From: Amoebidium appalachense
Taxonomy: Eukaryota; Ichthyosporea
Length of the DNA stretch: 64,000 bases
Direction of reading: 5' to 3'
Assembly: GCA_963693365.1 (NCBI GenBank)
Contig: CAVNZM010000001.1
Span: 13,144,001-13,208,000, forward strand
Positions 1 to 10,300 of the stretch are shown piece by piece (positions within the stretch are counted from its first letter, which is position 1; every line of letters starts with the position of its first letter). Under the pieces are notes generated by a model. That model ran no database searches and had not been told where the DNA came from. It worked only from the letters and a program-made list of their open reading frames with translations. Made by a program: the position numbers and the translations under genes.

Positions 1-360
1 GTTGACCAGACGAGTGGTGCCGGCCATGGCTAGGCAGGGCTTGTGGTCGGTGTAGACCTCAAACGTCCTGCCTGCGAGTATGTACCTCCATGCCTGTGAG
101 ACTGCCCAAAAGATAGCATGGGACTCTCTCTCTGGATTGCTATATCTACGTTCACTTTTACTAAATGAACGACTAGCATAAGCAATCACTCTATCCTGCC
201 CCTCCTGCACTTGATATAACACGGCCCCCTCAGCAACCTTACTTGCATCACACCGAACTTTAAACATCCCCCCCCCGGCCGAAAAATCAGGATGAACAAG
301 CATACTCGAAGACTGCAAAGCTAACTTAAGCTTTTCGAAAGCAGAAACAGCATCAACATT
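1..360 (-). pseudogene. RNase H domain of copy A (partial)
   Basis: Start of the Ty3/gypsy RNase H that degrades the RNA of the RNA-DNA hybrid during reverse transcription. The minus strand encodes a CDASKVAEGAV stretch holding the first catalytic Asp, then AYASRSFSKSERRYS and the TDHKP motif. It is out of frame with the RT that precedes it: a C run at about 384-390 has 7 bases here and 9 in copy B. The domain runs off the window at base 1. Confidence 0.8.
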
Positions 361-365
361 CCAAT

Positions 366-1940
366 CTATTCTATTCTTCTTCTCCCCCCCGTCTGACTAG
401 TTAACGGCAAAGCAAGCATACTATAATCCTTAATATAACGACGAAGATAATTAGTTAAACCTAAAAATTGCCTTAGTTGAGTGACAGTCTGAGGACGGGG
501 CCACTCAACTATGGCCCGGATTTTCTCCGGATCAGGGGAAAGACCATTACTAGACACAATATGACCTAAAAACTTAACCTCCGGCACACCAATCACAGTC
601 TTGCTACCGCTAATACGAAGACCAGACTCACCCAAAGCTAAAAATACTTTTTCACAATTATTAACTAGCTCCTCAAATGACCTACCTTTAATTAAAACAT
701 CATCCAAATAAGGGTGGCATACATCCAAATGAGGGTGGAGAATTTTATACATTACCCGGCACAACATAGCTGGAGAGGAGAGCAAACCCATCGGCACCAC
801 CTTGTACTGGAACAGCTGGTCACCCAGTGCAAGGGCAGTCTTCTCCTTGCTGCTCTCCTCCAACCTTATCTGCCAAAAAGCTGCTTTTAAATCAAGTTTA
901 GCAAAGTGAGTATAGCCGTGCAGCTGTGAAAGCTGCTCGTCTATGTTAGGGAGAGGCCATTGGTCTGCCTTAGTGATCCGATTCAGAGCCCTGTAATCGT
1001 TCACTAGACGCCAAGACCCGTCGGGCTTCTTAACCAATAGCACCGGACTTCTCCACGGACTCGAACTATGCTCCACATGACCCTTTTTTAACATATCACT
1101 CACTATTATTAGCGCATCCGACAATTTATACTGCTCCATTCTATAGCTAGGCATCACTACCGGCCTATTATCACCTGTGTCGATCTGCATTTCAAACCCT
1201 TTAACGAAGCCTACTTCGTTATCATCGGCCAGAAATGCAAACCGAGTCCCATCAAATAACTTAGCTAGCAATTTTTTCTGTTCTACCGTCCAATCCCCCT
1301 CCTTCATACCAAACGGCAATACTAACTCCGGGTTACCCCCATCACAAGTGGATGCATCCTTGTTCACCGGAGTGCCACTTAACATTTCACCTCCTGTATT
1401 ACATCGGTGCTGCTCGGGGTGAGGTTGAGGTACCTCCGGATATAGGCGGTCACCCTTAGCACCCCCCCCTCCCCCCGGCACACCAATGCCCCCGGGCAAT
1501 TCCTGATGAGTTAGTGCATGTATGTGGGGGGCCAGGTCTGTGGCCACCCTGCCCCCCACGGTGTTGGTTAACCCGTCAGATCCACGGGTTAGACCAACAC
1601 CCTCCCCCCCTGCCTGCACATTCTCACACCCGGGGTGACCCTCCTTCCTCTTGGGGGTCGGGGGAGTGGGACCGGTGCTGTCCCGGTCCCCCCCCCCATC
1701 GTGTCGGGTGACATTTTGGTGGCTAACGTTAAATAAAGTTGTTCCCCCTCCTCCTGAGTCACCCTTCGAGCCGGCATCCTCCTTTTGGGTAATAAGAGAG
1801 ACCTCTATACTACCAATCTCATTAGTGAAACTACCGACGGAAACACCTGACCTAATCACTATAGGCTCGATGCCCGGATTCACTAATTCTATTTCTATTG
1901 TCTTATCCGGCCATACCCTACTAAGGGTCCATTGGGCCAC
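366..1940 (-). pseudogene. Reverse transcriptase of copy A with N-terminal linker
   Basis: RNA-dependent DNA polymerase of a Ty3/gypsy element. The 524-residue open frame begins with a protease-RT linker of about 200 residues, low in complexity and rich in Gly and Pro. The RT follows with the Ty3 landmarks in order: SPVLLVKKPDGSWRLVNDYR, LPNIDEQL, FAKLDLKAAFWQI, YLDDVLI (the catalytic YxDD box) and LGHIVSSNGL, then FLGLTNYLRRYI in the connection region. The RT itself is unbroken, but the frame is shifted both from the protease (4 extra bases near 2,017) and from RNase H. It is therefore one piece of a broken pol gene. Copy B has an extra break inside this domain that is absent here. Confidence 0.9.
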
Positions 1941-1986
1941 CTCCTGAAATGGGGTTTTCGGAGTAAAAACCCCTAAATCCCCTATC

Positions 1987-2589
1987 CTAACATGATTGCC
2001 GGCCCGGACACGTACCGAAAGTTTGGCACTGATAAGGCTCGATTACTACTTCAGCTACCGTTCTAGCACCAGACTGATAACCGTCGAGCCCATCATGGGT
2101 TTTAATTTTAACGCCGGACTGCAATTCTAAAACATTCGTACGTTCAAACAAAGCATTCACATGTCTACGGAAAAATGGGGCTCCCAACAAAACACTTTGA
2201 GCTAAATCCTTAACCACATAACAAGCAACATGCATAGCCTGGCCACCTATCTCACATGGCAACACACAAACACCTTCCACAGACATACTACTATTATTAG
2301 CACTACCTAAGGCTGTGCTAGAAGCATCTAAAATAGGAATTTCCCCCCCGGCCTGATTAAAACGACGAATAAACGAAGCATGCACACAATTAACCTGAGC
2401 CCCTCCATCGAGCAAAGCAACAGCCTTCAACTTACCATCAGCTAACCATACGTCTATATAATGCCGGCTAAAACCAACTAAATCCTCCTCCAATTCAAGC
2501 AACACATCATCACTCACACCCAATCCCTGCCCACGAAGACTCACACCCTCGATACCTACGTGCAACATACCTACCTGTGGTGCCTGCAC
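1987..2589 (-). pseudogene. Retroviral-type aspartic protease of copy A
   Basis: Open frame of about 200 residues carrying a retropepsin fold. ALLDGGAQVNCV is the active-site loop and VLLGAPFFRRHV the matching downstream strand. The active-site triplet is D-G-G instead of the usual D-S/T-G. The frame lies -1 relative to the upstream linker, which it overlaps by about 19 bases. It ends early because of 4 extra bases around 2,017; copy B reads on towards the RT at this point. The first codon is not ATG, so the domain is presumably made only as part of a polyprotein. Confidence 0.8.
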
Positions 2590-3152
2590 GGGTGGGGTGG
2601 GGTGTGTATGTGGTGTGGGTTGTGGTGGAGTGTGTGTGTGTGATGTGTGGGTGGGTGGTGTGTGGGTGTTTGGTGTATGTGTGGGTGTGTGTGTGGGTGT
2701 AGGTGTGTCTGCAACCGTCGTATGTTGTTGTGGTGGTGTGTTTCTACGTGTCTGTGCCTTCCCCCCCTTCCCCCTTTACTCGTGTGTGTCCCCCCCCCTC
2801 CCGGAAACAATGGCACAGAAACCCCCTCCGGTGTGGTTAGAATAAACACCGGGTTGGGACAAGAAACACCGAGACCATCCACTTGTGGCTGGGGAACCTC
2901 CCCCAACCACAAAACATTCACACCATTCATACCTTTGGTAGAGTCACCCCACAAACATTCATGCCATACCACCTCGACGCTGTCTTGAGGACCCACGACG
3001 ATGCCCGGCTCCCACACGTATCGGGGCGGTGAGGGGGCAAAGGGAAGCTTAACCTGGGGTGGGGGAGGGTGAAGGTTCTCTGCAACCTGGGGGGGACCGA
3101 TACTGTCCCCCCCCCCTCCCTCAGTGACCCCAGCTTCCCCCTCCCCCGGAAC
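2571..3152 (-). other. Gag-protease linker in the gag frame, after the gag stop (copy A)
   Basis: After the gag stop (TGA, 3,153-3,155) the same frame stays open for 193 codons to a TAG at 2,571-2,573. The first part (EVVWHECLWGDSTKGMNGVN) looks like ordinary protein. The last third is an imperfect His/Thr/Pro repeat encoded by a (GTGTG)-like tract on the plus strand. No known domain is evident. It would be made only by reading through the gag stop. The protease starts in the -1 frame at its end. Confidence 0.55.
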
Positions 3153-4487
3153 TCAATAGCTCTTGTAACTACGGCAATATGCAGCAGAGTGCCCTTGCCG
3201 GCCACAAAAGTAACATGCACCAAAGAAGGGGCCAGGGGGGACTTCAAAACCTTGGCGCAAAGCATAACCGGGAGCCCGGTCATGCTGGGGGGGCCCACCG
3301 TGTGCACCACGGCCCCCCCTTCCCCCCTGCCCCCCTCGGCCTCTCTCACCACCATTTCCACCCCTCCCTCTACCCTGCCAACCACCACGAGCAAGATAAG
3401 GGGCAAACCTCTCGGTGAACTGCTGCTGTTGTCCTCCACGTCCACCTCGGCCACGACCGCCGTGTCCACCCCGGTCGCCGCCACGGCCACCCCGGAAGCC
3501 GAAGCCCCCTCGGCCAGAGAAGACGGCTTGGGAGAGCTCGGCAACCTGCTTGACCAACATGGTGAGTGCATCTGGCTGTTCACCCTCTTTTTTCTCTTTT
3601 TCCCCCTTCTGTCCACTCTCCTTCTTTTTCTTTGCTACTTCCATCACCTCCTTTTTATCCCTCTTATTGAATTTCACCTCGTGCATGGCAAGCAAGTGAC
3701 GTTTAACATGCAACACCACCTCATCTACATCATCATGCTCCCCAAACATGCGTGCAGTGTCTGTGTTTACAGAGAGAGCCTTACGAGCAAACTCGAATTT
3801 TTCCCTATCACTCACGTCACCAGCTAACTCACAAAGGTCCTCAAAGACCCGATATTCCCTCTCAAAGAATGCACGAGCTTCTACGGGGGACATATCTAAA
3901 GTGGGAAAGGTATACTTCCATTCTCTGAGCTGGGCCCGGAAGGTACGGCGCCGGTCGGCCGTCAGGTATCGGCCGACGAGCCGGGCCGTATACTCGAGCT
4001 CGTTTTCCGGCCGTGTGAAGGCCTCGAGCTCCCCGTCCACGTCGTCGGTGCTGTTCTCGTCCTCGTCGTCGGGGATGAACCGTGCGGCCAGACGTTTCTG
4101 GCCGAGTGTCCGGGACACCATCTCGTCCCTCCCCTCGTCGTACTGCTGCTCGTATATACGAGCCGTCACCTGGGGGGCCTGCTCGGCCCGGTACGGGTGC
4201 TCCTTTATCAGGGTGCATAAGTCGGCCATTGTTTTGTGGTCGATGCACTGTTTGATCATTAAGCACGAGGCCGCCACAGTGGGGGCCTTCTTTGTGTCTA
4301 ACACTAGTGTGGGTGTGTTAGCTAGGAGTGTCCTTAGCCAGCTAGGTATTTCCGAGTCGTGTTTGAGTATAAAACTGAAAGCTGTGGTCTGTCTAACGTC
4401 TAGTGTATGAACCTGTGGTACCTGTGTGTGCAGGGAGCTATCCTCCGCTGCCAGTGCGTAGAACATGTCTACGTTAAACTGAGCCAT
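3153..4487 (-). CDS. Gag of copy A (intact)
   Basis: Structural polyprotein of the minus-strand chromovirus, 444 residues, starting MAQFNVDMFYAL. An acidic and helical middle (about 130-270) fits a capsid-like region. A Lys/Glu stretch and an RGG-rich stretch (about 345-400, likely RNA-binding) follow. A zinc knuckle, CYFCGRQGHSAAYC (CX2CX4HX4C), lies just before the stop. This frame is intact, whereas copy B has lost one C of a 7-C run (3,312-3,318 here), which throws its knuckle out of frame. The stop is TGA and the same frame stays open beyond it. Confidence 0.85.
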   Translation of the reverse strand: MAQFNVDMFYALAAEDSSLHTQVPQVHTLDVRQTTAFSFILKHDSEIPSWLRTLLANTPTLVLDTKKAPTVAASCLMIKQCIDHKTMADLCTLIKEHPYRAEQAPQVTARIYEQQYDEGRDEMVSRTLGQKRLAARFIPDDEDENSTDDVDGELEAFTRPENELEYTARLVGRYLTADRRRTFRAQLREWKYTFPTLDMSPVEARAFFEREYRVFEDLCELAGDVSDREKFEFARKALSVNTDTARMFGEHDDVDEVVLHVKRHLLAMHEVKFNKRDKKEVMEVAKKKKESGQKGEKEKKEGEQPDALTMLVKQVAELSQAVFSGRGGFGFRGGRGGDRGGHGGRGRGGRGGQQQQFTERFAPYLARGGWQGRGRGGNGGERGRGGQGGRGGRGAHGGPPQHDRAPGYALRQGFEVPPGPFFGACYFCGRQGHSAAYCRSYKSY

Positions 4488-4590
4488 TGTGTGGTGTGTG
4501 CCCGAACTTGTGTGGTTGTGTTTATGTTTTTTTTTTTTTTTTTTTTTTTTTTTCTGTGTGTTTGAGGTGTAGCAACAGCCCAGAAGGAAC
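4488..4590 (-). other. 5' leader and primer-binding region of copy A
   Basis: Between gag and the shared LTR. On the plus strand it holds a run of about 29 T (4,525-4,553), an A run in the element's RNA. Next to the LTR the minus strand reads GTTCCTTCTGGGCTGTTGC. A conventional primer-binding site would start TGG right after the LTR; here the first TGG lies a few bases in, so the primer is uncertain. Confidence 0.5.
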
Positions 4591-4609
4591 TGTCACCGCG
4601 TTACCCTAG
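4591..4609 (-). repeat. Shared middle LTR of the minus array, left fragment
   Basis: First 19 plus-strand bases of the LTR, starting tgtcaccgcg as in the right LTR at 20,538. The LTR is interrupted here by the plus-strand element and resumes at 12,849. Confidence 0.75.
4605..4609. repeat. Target-site duplication cctag, left copy
   Basis: Five-base direct repeat flanking the plus element, matching 12,849-12,853. The undisturbed site at 20,552-20,556 has a single cctag, which confirms it as a target duplication. Confidence 0.9.
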
Positions 4610-5219
4610 TGTAAACATCTGTACACGCCGTACATGTTTACTATTACGAATATACTGTACATATCATAGTGATCACGTAGATATTGTGTACATATGATCA
4701 GATCAATATCACACGCGACAGCCGCGGGCTGCGGCTCACGACTGAGCCGCGGCGCCGGCAATATGCAGTGGCCGTGCAGTCAGTATGAACCAATAGAATT
4801 CGAGAACCGCTAGGATAGGAATGCAAGTCTCATCCACTACGGAGGCGACATCTATAGCTAAACGAGCGGAACCAATAAGGAAATCAGACCCAGTTGCATA
4901 AACCTAAACGGGCTTAAGTATTGACCAATCATTTGCCACAAAGTTATCCTTTTAGTTAGCTTCATGTTATTGGTGCACTGTGTGCACATAAAGACGACCG
5001 CACTCTTCTGACTGGTCAGAAGTCACGAAGGCATCAATGCCACCCATCCAGATGATCCGGAACCTGGGGGCTATATAAACAAGCCGTCCCAGTACGGGGG
5101 ATCACTCTGAACGAGCACATTAAATAGTAACCTGGCCGCGTGTGCCTTACTACCCGTTCTCTGTCTTTATTCTGATTCAGTTGTTCTCTGCCTTATCCCA
5201 ACTAGTTCAACTGTTTACA
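4610..5219 (+). repeat. 5' LTR of the plus element
   Basis: 610 bp, bounded by the 8-bp inverted ends TGTAAACA and TGTTTACA. It contains a TATA box (TATATAAA, 5,072-5,079) and a GC-rich inverted repeat (GCGGCTCA 4,731-4,738 with TGAGCCGC 4,743-4,750). The U3 also holds several GTACAT and TGATCA palindromes. Confidence 0.95.
5072..5079 (+). promoter_or_regulatory. LTR TATA box
   Basis: TATATAAA inside the 5' LTR, about 200 bp upstream of the gag start; repeated at 12,701-12,708 in the 3' LTR. This is the expected core promoter for the genomic RNA. Confidence 0.6.
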
Positions 5220-5220
5220 T

Positions 5221-5238
5221 TGGCGACCGCGCAGTTCC
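5221..5238 (+). other. Primer-binding site
   Basis: TGGCGACCGCGCAGTTCC, one base after the LTR. It begins TGG, as expected for pairing with a tRNA 3' CCA end. The tRNA identity was not determined. Confidence 0.65.
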
Positions 5239-5271
5239 AGAATCTCACATCTTTCAAGAATCTCTTCAACC

Positions 5272-7272
5272 ATGGCGGGCGAATTTGACGACTACCCTGT
5301 ACTCTCGGACAATGAAAGCAAACTGACACGTGACACCAAGAAGCCTACCGCAGTCAAACCGCCGCCCCCAACGCAGAAGAAAGCCAAGACTCCGGGGCAG
5401 GGCACGAAAACACTCCCCACCCCTCCCCCTACACAGCCTCGTGCTCCCCAGAAACCGAACACGATCACAAAACCCAACACACACACGAACACAAAGGCAA
5501 CTACGAAGCCCACTGGCAACGAACAAACGAAGCCCAACGAAAGCACGAAACCCAAAGACAAAACGAAGCGCAACGAACACACGAAAACCAACGAACATAC
5601 GAACACCAACGAACACACGAACACCAACAAACACACGAACGAACTTCAAGTAGCAACGAAGGAAAAAACGAAACAAGACCGGGACACTGCCACAGCTCTG
5701 GCAGAGGTGCGGGGCCGTGTTCTCTCCAAGTTCTATCGTATTGAAACTCTGAGACGTGCCATTCAAACTGCAATCGATGCTGGGCGGCCTGTGATGGACC
5801 TCGAAGCTGATGTCGCGCAGATTTACAGTGAGATTTCGCAGATGGAAGACACCACACTGTCTAGAATGTTGTGCACGTCCGCGAAATGGTCTGAGTTGGA
5901 GCGGGAAGCACAGTTGGTGGCTGAGGCACGTGTGAAAAATACGACGGTGCCCACCACCCCCCGTCCTCCCCCACCCACCACAGGCAAGAAGCCTTTGTCC
6001 CCGGTCCCATCTGGGTGCACTGATCCCAAGGTAATTGCACCTCCCGCACCCCCCACTAAATTTACATATAAGGATGTGCTTGCGCGCACACTCAGCTACA
6101 CTGATTCTGATGCTGAAAATGAAGAAAAACACGAACAAAGTTACGAAGACACACCCACAAACGAAAACGAACACATGACTGCGAAAGTGCATGAAGAAGA
6201 TCACTTCGACCAGCCTAAAGCACCCGTATTTAACGAAATCCCCCTTGCAGGATCCCCTCTGGCGTCTGCAGGTGGACTGGCAGGCACGCCAAGTCGCCCG
6301 AGAGGCTCTGATGTCAGCACAGGCTCAGGAGGTAAGGCTGGGTCTATATTGAACAAGCACTTTGCAGAGCACGAAAAACTGTGGTTGCACCCTCTCCGCC
6401 AGTTGCATGCATCCGAATACGGCCCCATCTTGGCTGCATTGAAACTACCAGAATACAAGGGTGACTTGCAGGATAAATGCACGGTGATTGAATGGCTGCA
6501 CGAATTTTCCCAGCAGATGTTTTGCATTGCAGGGGTCCCCCCCACACTTGCTGTTCGCTGGGCGGTGCAGTGCTTTCCTCTTGCTTCCCCCGCCCGTGTG
6601 TGGTACACGAATTTTACCAGGACACAGGGAGAACTCACGTTTGATGCATTTGCACATGCACTAGTTACGAAATTTCACGACCAGCGTGTGCAAGAGGCAC
6701 TCAGTGCCGAATTAAATGCACTCAAACAAGGCAAGCAAAAGGTGGCCGAATTTGCAAGCAGGCATGCGCGTTTGTGGGCACGTGTGTACCCCCTTAAGTC
6801 TGAGGCACACCAAATTTTGGATTTGTCTCACCGATTGGGTGGGGAAGACGAACAAGAATTTCGCAAATATCAACTCAGACAAACACGAAAAGAAGAAGAA
6901 TTGACCCTGTCTGGAGTTGTTGCCTATCTCGCAGAAAAAGAAAGAGACAGGCACACACGAACCCCATCCACCATTCTAACACAGAAACCCCCCACAAAAC
7001 AGCAACCCGGTGGTGGATCTGGTGCCAGCGAGAAGCCGTCTATTTTTTCGCGCATGGGCACCACCCCCTGCAACCGTGGGTGCAAGTACGGCAGCCACGC
7101 CGAAGGCACGACGTGCCCGGCCCTCAAATTCGAATGCCACTCCTGCAAGCAGAAGGGGCACTTTGGGGGGTCACCAATTTGCCCCAAGTACGACCCCAAC
7201 TTTAAGAAGGGAACCCGCAAGGCAGAGATTGAGGCTAATCGGGCCAAGTTCAAGAGAGCACGTGTAGAATAG
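5272..7272 (+). CDS. Gag of the plus element
   Basis: 666-residue structural protein. Residues 1-125 are disordered, rich in Thr, Pro, Lys and Asn, and include an imperfect TNEHTNTNEHTN repeat. A helical capsid-like region (about 365-560) contains the LHASEYGPILAALKLPEYKG and WLHEFSQQMF segments typical of retrotransposon gag. A zinc knuckle variant, CHSCKQKGHFGGSPIC (CX2CX4HX6C, two residues longer than usual before the last Cys), is at about 622-637. The start follows a 52-base leader. It ends in TAG (7,270-7,272), and the same frame continues open into pol. Confidence 0.9.
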   Translation: MAGEFDDYPVLSDNESKLTRDTKKPTAVKPPPPTQKKAKTPGQGTKTLPTPPPTQPRAPQKPNTITKPNTHTNTKATTKPTGNEQTKPNESTKPKDKTKRNEHTKTNEHTNTNEHTNTNKHTNELQVATKEKTKQDRDTATALAEVRGRVLSKFYRIETLRRAIQTAIDAGRPVMDLEADVAQIYSEISQMEDTTLSRMLCTSAKWSELEREAQLVAEARVKNTTVPTTPRPPPPTTGKKPLSPVPSGCTDPKVIAPPAPPTKFTYKDVLARTLSYTDSDAENEEKHEQSYEDTPTNENEHMTAKVHEEDHFDQPKAPVFNEIPLAGSPLASAGGLAGTPSRPRGSDVSTGSGGKAGSILNKHFAEHEKLWLHPLRQLHASEYGPILAALKLPEYKGDLQDKCTVIEWLHEFSQQMFCIAGVPPTLAVRWAVQCFPLASPARVWYTNFTRTQGELTFDAFAHALVTKFHDQRVQEALSAELNALKQGKQKVAEFASRHARLWARVYPLKSEAHQILDLSHRLGGEDEQEFRKYQLRQTRKEEELTLSGVVAYLAEKERDRHTRTPSTILTQKPPTKQQPGGGSGASEKPSIFSRMGTTPCNRGCKYGSHAEGTTCPALKFECHSCKQKGHFGGSPICPKYDPNFKKGTRKAEIEANRAKFKRARVE

Positions 7273-7304
7273 GAAGGCGGGCAAGGGACTGGTCTCTCCC
7301 CAGT
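7270..7304 (+). promoter_or_regulatory. Candidate gag-pol stop-codon readthrough site
   Basis: The TAG ending gag is followed by G and a purine-rich stretch (GAAGGCGGGCAAGGG). An ACTGG (7,288-7,292)/CCAGT (7,300-7,304) inverted repeat begins 15 bases after the stop. Gag and pol share the frame with no ATG needed. The layout resembles gammaretroviral UAG suppression, but function is inference. Confidence 0.5.
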
Positions 7305-10300
7305 AGAACATAATGTATTTGATTTAATAGCAGAGCTGGAACTGTGTTCCCCTCTGGCAGATAAATTGCAAAATAAATCTACTGGTGCGGAAATTTCTGT
7401 TGTCTCGGAGCCCTCCCACGAATCTGCATGTGCCCCACCCCCCCACGAACAGTTACCCCCGTGTACTGACCCCCCCATGCACACGCACACCCCGCCCCCG
7501 CGCAAAAAGAAAAATGTGCATTTTGCTGACCGTGTGCACTCCTCCATTGCAGAACCACGGCATGAAAATGCCACTGTGTGCACATTAACCCACGAAAATA
7601 AATGCACAGCCACACTTGCGCGAATGTATGTGCATGGGAAGCTAGTCACAGTAGTTGTCGACTCTGGTGCTAGCCATAGCTGTATAAGCACAGCATTTTA
7701 CGAATCTCTCCCTGTAGTGGCAAGAAAACGAATTCAGCATGTTCCTAATTTTAGTGTACTGGATGCACAAAGTAACGAAATGACATGCCAAGGAAGTATA
7801 TCTCTCACTCTCGCCATTCCCAACGAATCTGCTCTAGTGGTGCACAGATGGCATGTGATTGATAATCTACCATATGATGCCTTATTAGGTGTTGATTTCA
7901 TGGGGCCACAACAGGGACGAATTGATTACGGTGCTGCAGAACTTTCGTTCATGTATGCTAAGGGAAATCGCAGGTGCAGTATTCCGGTGTGGTGGTTGCG
8001 TGGGAGTGCGGAGGAGACAGCTGTTTCTCGCGTATTAATTACCACCACAGGTATTCACCTCCCGGTAGATGCGTCAAATATCGCAACGTGTAAAATAAAA
8101 CTCGCTGCCGGCGCACCACCACCACGAACTTTAGACTGTTGTATGGGCACAGTGGTTCCATGTGGTCCACTTAATTCACGGGCTTACACAACAGCATGCA
8201 GTGTCACCAGTTTAGCTCGAATTTCGAATAACGAACCCCCCCTCTCCACTAGCGAAGAAAGTGTGATCGAGGACGAATACGAATGCAAGGTGTTGTTGAC
8301 TAACACATCGGACCATCATGTGTACCTAGGCCCTGGTACGGAGGTGGCCATGTTTATTCCCTTGCAATCAGATGACACTGTTACTCTTTTAGCACGTCCA
8401 CACTCCGGTAATGGAACCAGGAGGGCGACAACCCCACACCCTGGCCATCCATTAGGTACCTCTGCTAAAACGAACTTTTCTTCGCAGGAATCAACCGACG
8501 AACCCACCGAACACGAACCACACACTTTCCAGGCGGCTACTAATATTAACGGTAGTATTAAGGTGTGTGAACGGAGTAAAATTATGAATATGAGTACGAA
8601 AGAGAACACCACACAGCGCAGTTCCACGAAAATGAATGGTTTTGGTAATCCAGCACGAACAAAACCAGAGGTAGGGCCACCTACTATCGAAGCAGCAGAT
8701 GGGGCACCATCTACCACTGCACTGGAGGATACGAATAATTTACGAAAGCGTACGCACGAATGTACCTCCGACGGGGAAGCCGCCACAGACGACGACTTGC
8801 CTTTTGGGGTCAAACCTCCAGAAGAATACGACATGCCTGGAACTCCCCCAGACCAACGGAAACCGTTGGCGAAACGGATACGAAAACTGCTTAAGAAATG
8901 GAAGCATGTGTTCTCTGCACACGACAACGACTTTGGTTTGAGTACCTTAGACGAACTGTCGATCGAAGTAACTACCACCATACCACAGTACCGCAGGCCC
9001 TATAACATCCCACATCACCTTCGCGATAGCCTACACAAACAAATTCAAAATTGGGTAGAGTTTGGAGTGATTGAGCCTGCGTCCAGCCCTTACTCCGCTC
9101 CGATGGTGTTGGTGGCGAAAAAGGACGGGTCTTTAAGAGTCTGCATTGATTTTAGAATGCTGAACTTGATTACGAAGAAAGACGGTTACCCTTTACCACG
9201 AATTGACATGGCTCTGGGTATGCTCAGAGGTGCCCGCGTGTTTTCCGCACTTGATTTAAACGGTGGTTACCACCAAGTCAAAGTAGCCGATAACGACAAA
9301 GAAAAACTTGCATTTACCACCCCCTGGGGGCAGTATCAATTCGCACGCGCACCTTTTGGAGTAAGTAACATGCCTGCTGTCTTTTCAAGGATGATGAACC
9401 GTGTATTCGCTGGTATGCTGTGGACACATGTACTCATATATCTCGATGATATATTAGTTATGTCACCCACTATCGAAGAACATTTTGGGCATTTAGATTC
9501 ATGTTTTTCCCGGCTCTGTGATGCAGGATTAAAACTGAAAGGCAGAAAATGCTCTTTGTTCATGGAAGAAGTTGGCTATTTAGGCCATCGCGTATGCCCG
9601 GATGGTATTAAGGTAGACCCAGAAAAAGTGGCAGCAATAAAGAATAAAAGCTACCCACAAAATTTATCTGAGCTACGAAGTGACCTCGGGTTATTTTCAT
9701 ATTATCGAATATTTGTGGACGATTTCAGCCATACGGCTGAACCACTCACGCGAATGCTGGGCACCTCGAAGGAGGATTCAGAATTACTAAAACGAATTCA
9801 CGCAAAAATGCCCCCCTCTACGAAACCCGCCAAACGCAACGGCAGCGCAAAACAACGAAAAGACGAAGCAAAAAATTTGCACGCCGATTCTGCAGCTATT
9901 TTGGCCACGAAAAAGAAAGCACAGAAAAATGCTGCATGGGTGTGGGGTACGGAACAGGAGAAAGCATACAATACCCTTAAGAATGCGTTAATTAATGCAC
10001 CTGTGCTTGCTCACCCCGATTTCACCAAACCTTTTATTGTTGACTCAGATGCTTCACAGTATGCTCTGGGCGCAGTGATTTCGCAGGTAGGTGATGACGG
10101 CAAAGAACGACCCATAGCTTATGCTAGCAGAACACTCTCTAAGAGTGAACGAAATTATGCGGCGAATAAAAGGGAAGCCTTAGGTGTGTATTGGGCTGTG
10201 TGCAAAGCATTTCGCGCTTACACCTATGGGGCTCCTTTCTTGTTACGAACCGACCACTCCAGCTTGACGCGCATTCTGTCTACCGGCGATGCACCGGAAC

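Larger units (their letters stand above)
1..4590 (-). mobile_element. Minus-strand chromovirus, copy A, internal region (cut by window edge)
   Basis: Internal region of a Ty3/gypsy LTR retrotransposon read right to left: gag, a linker, protease, reverse transcriptase and the start of RNase H. The rest of pol lies left of base 1. It is nearly identical to copy B (base 1 matches base 15,953), with a handful of small indels. It joins the shared LTR at 4,591, so it is one unit of a tandem array rather than a separate insertion. Relative to copy B it keeps an intact gag, one more base in the protease and RT homopolymers, and a 4-bp insertion near 2,017 that breaks the protease-RT frame. Confidence 0.9.

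Noticed and set aside
1177-1422. Plus-strand frames across 1-4,500 and 14,000-20,400
   Set aside because: They are shadows of the minus-strand chromovirus genes.
7270-7272. TAG reassigned as a sense codon in the nuclear code
   Set aside because: The kinase, AN1 and phytochelatin synthase genes all appear to end in TAG at family-appropriate lengths, and no host exon needs an internal TAG. Reassignment is unlikely, though a full codon survey would settle it.
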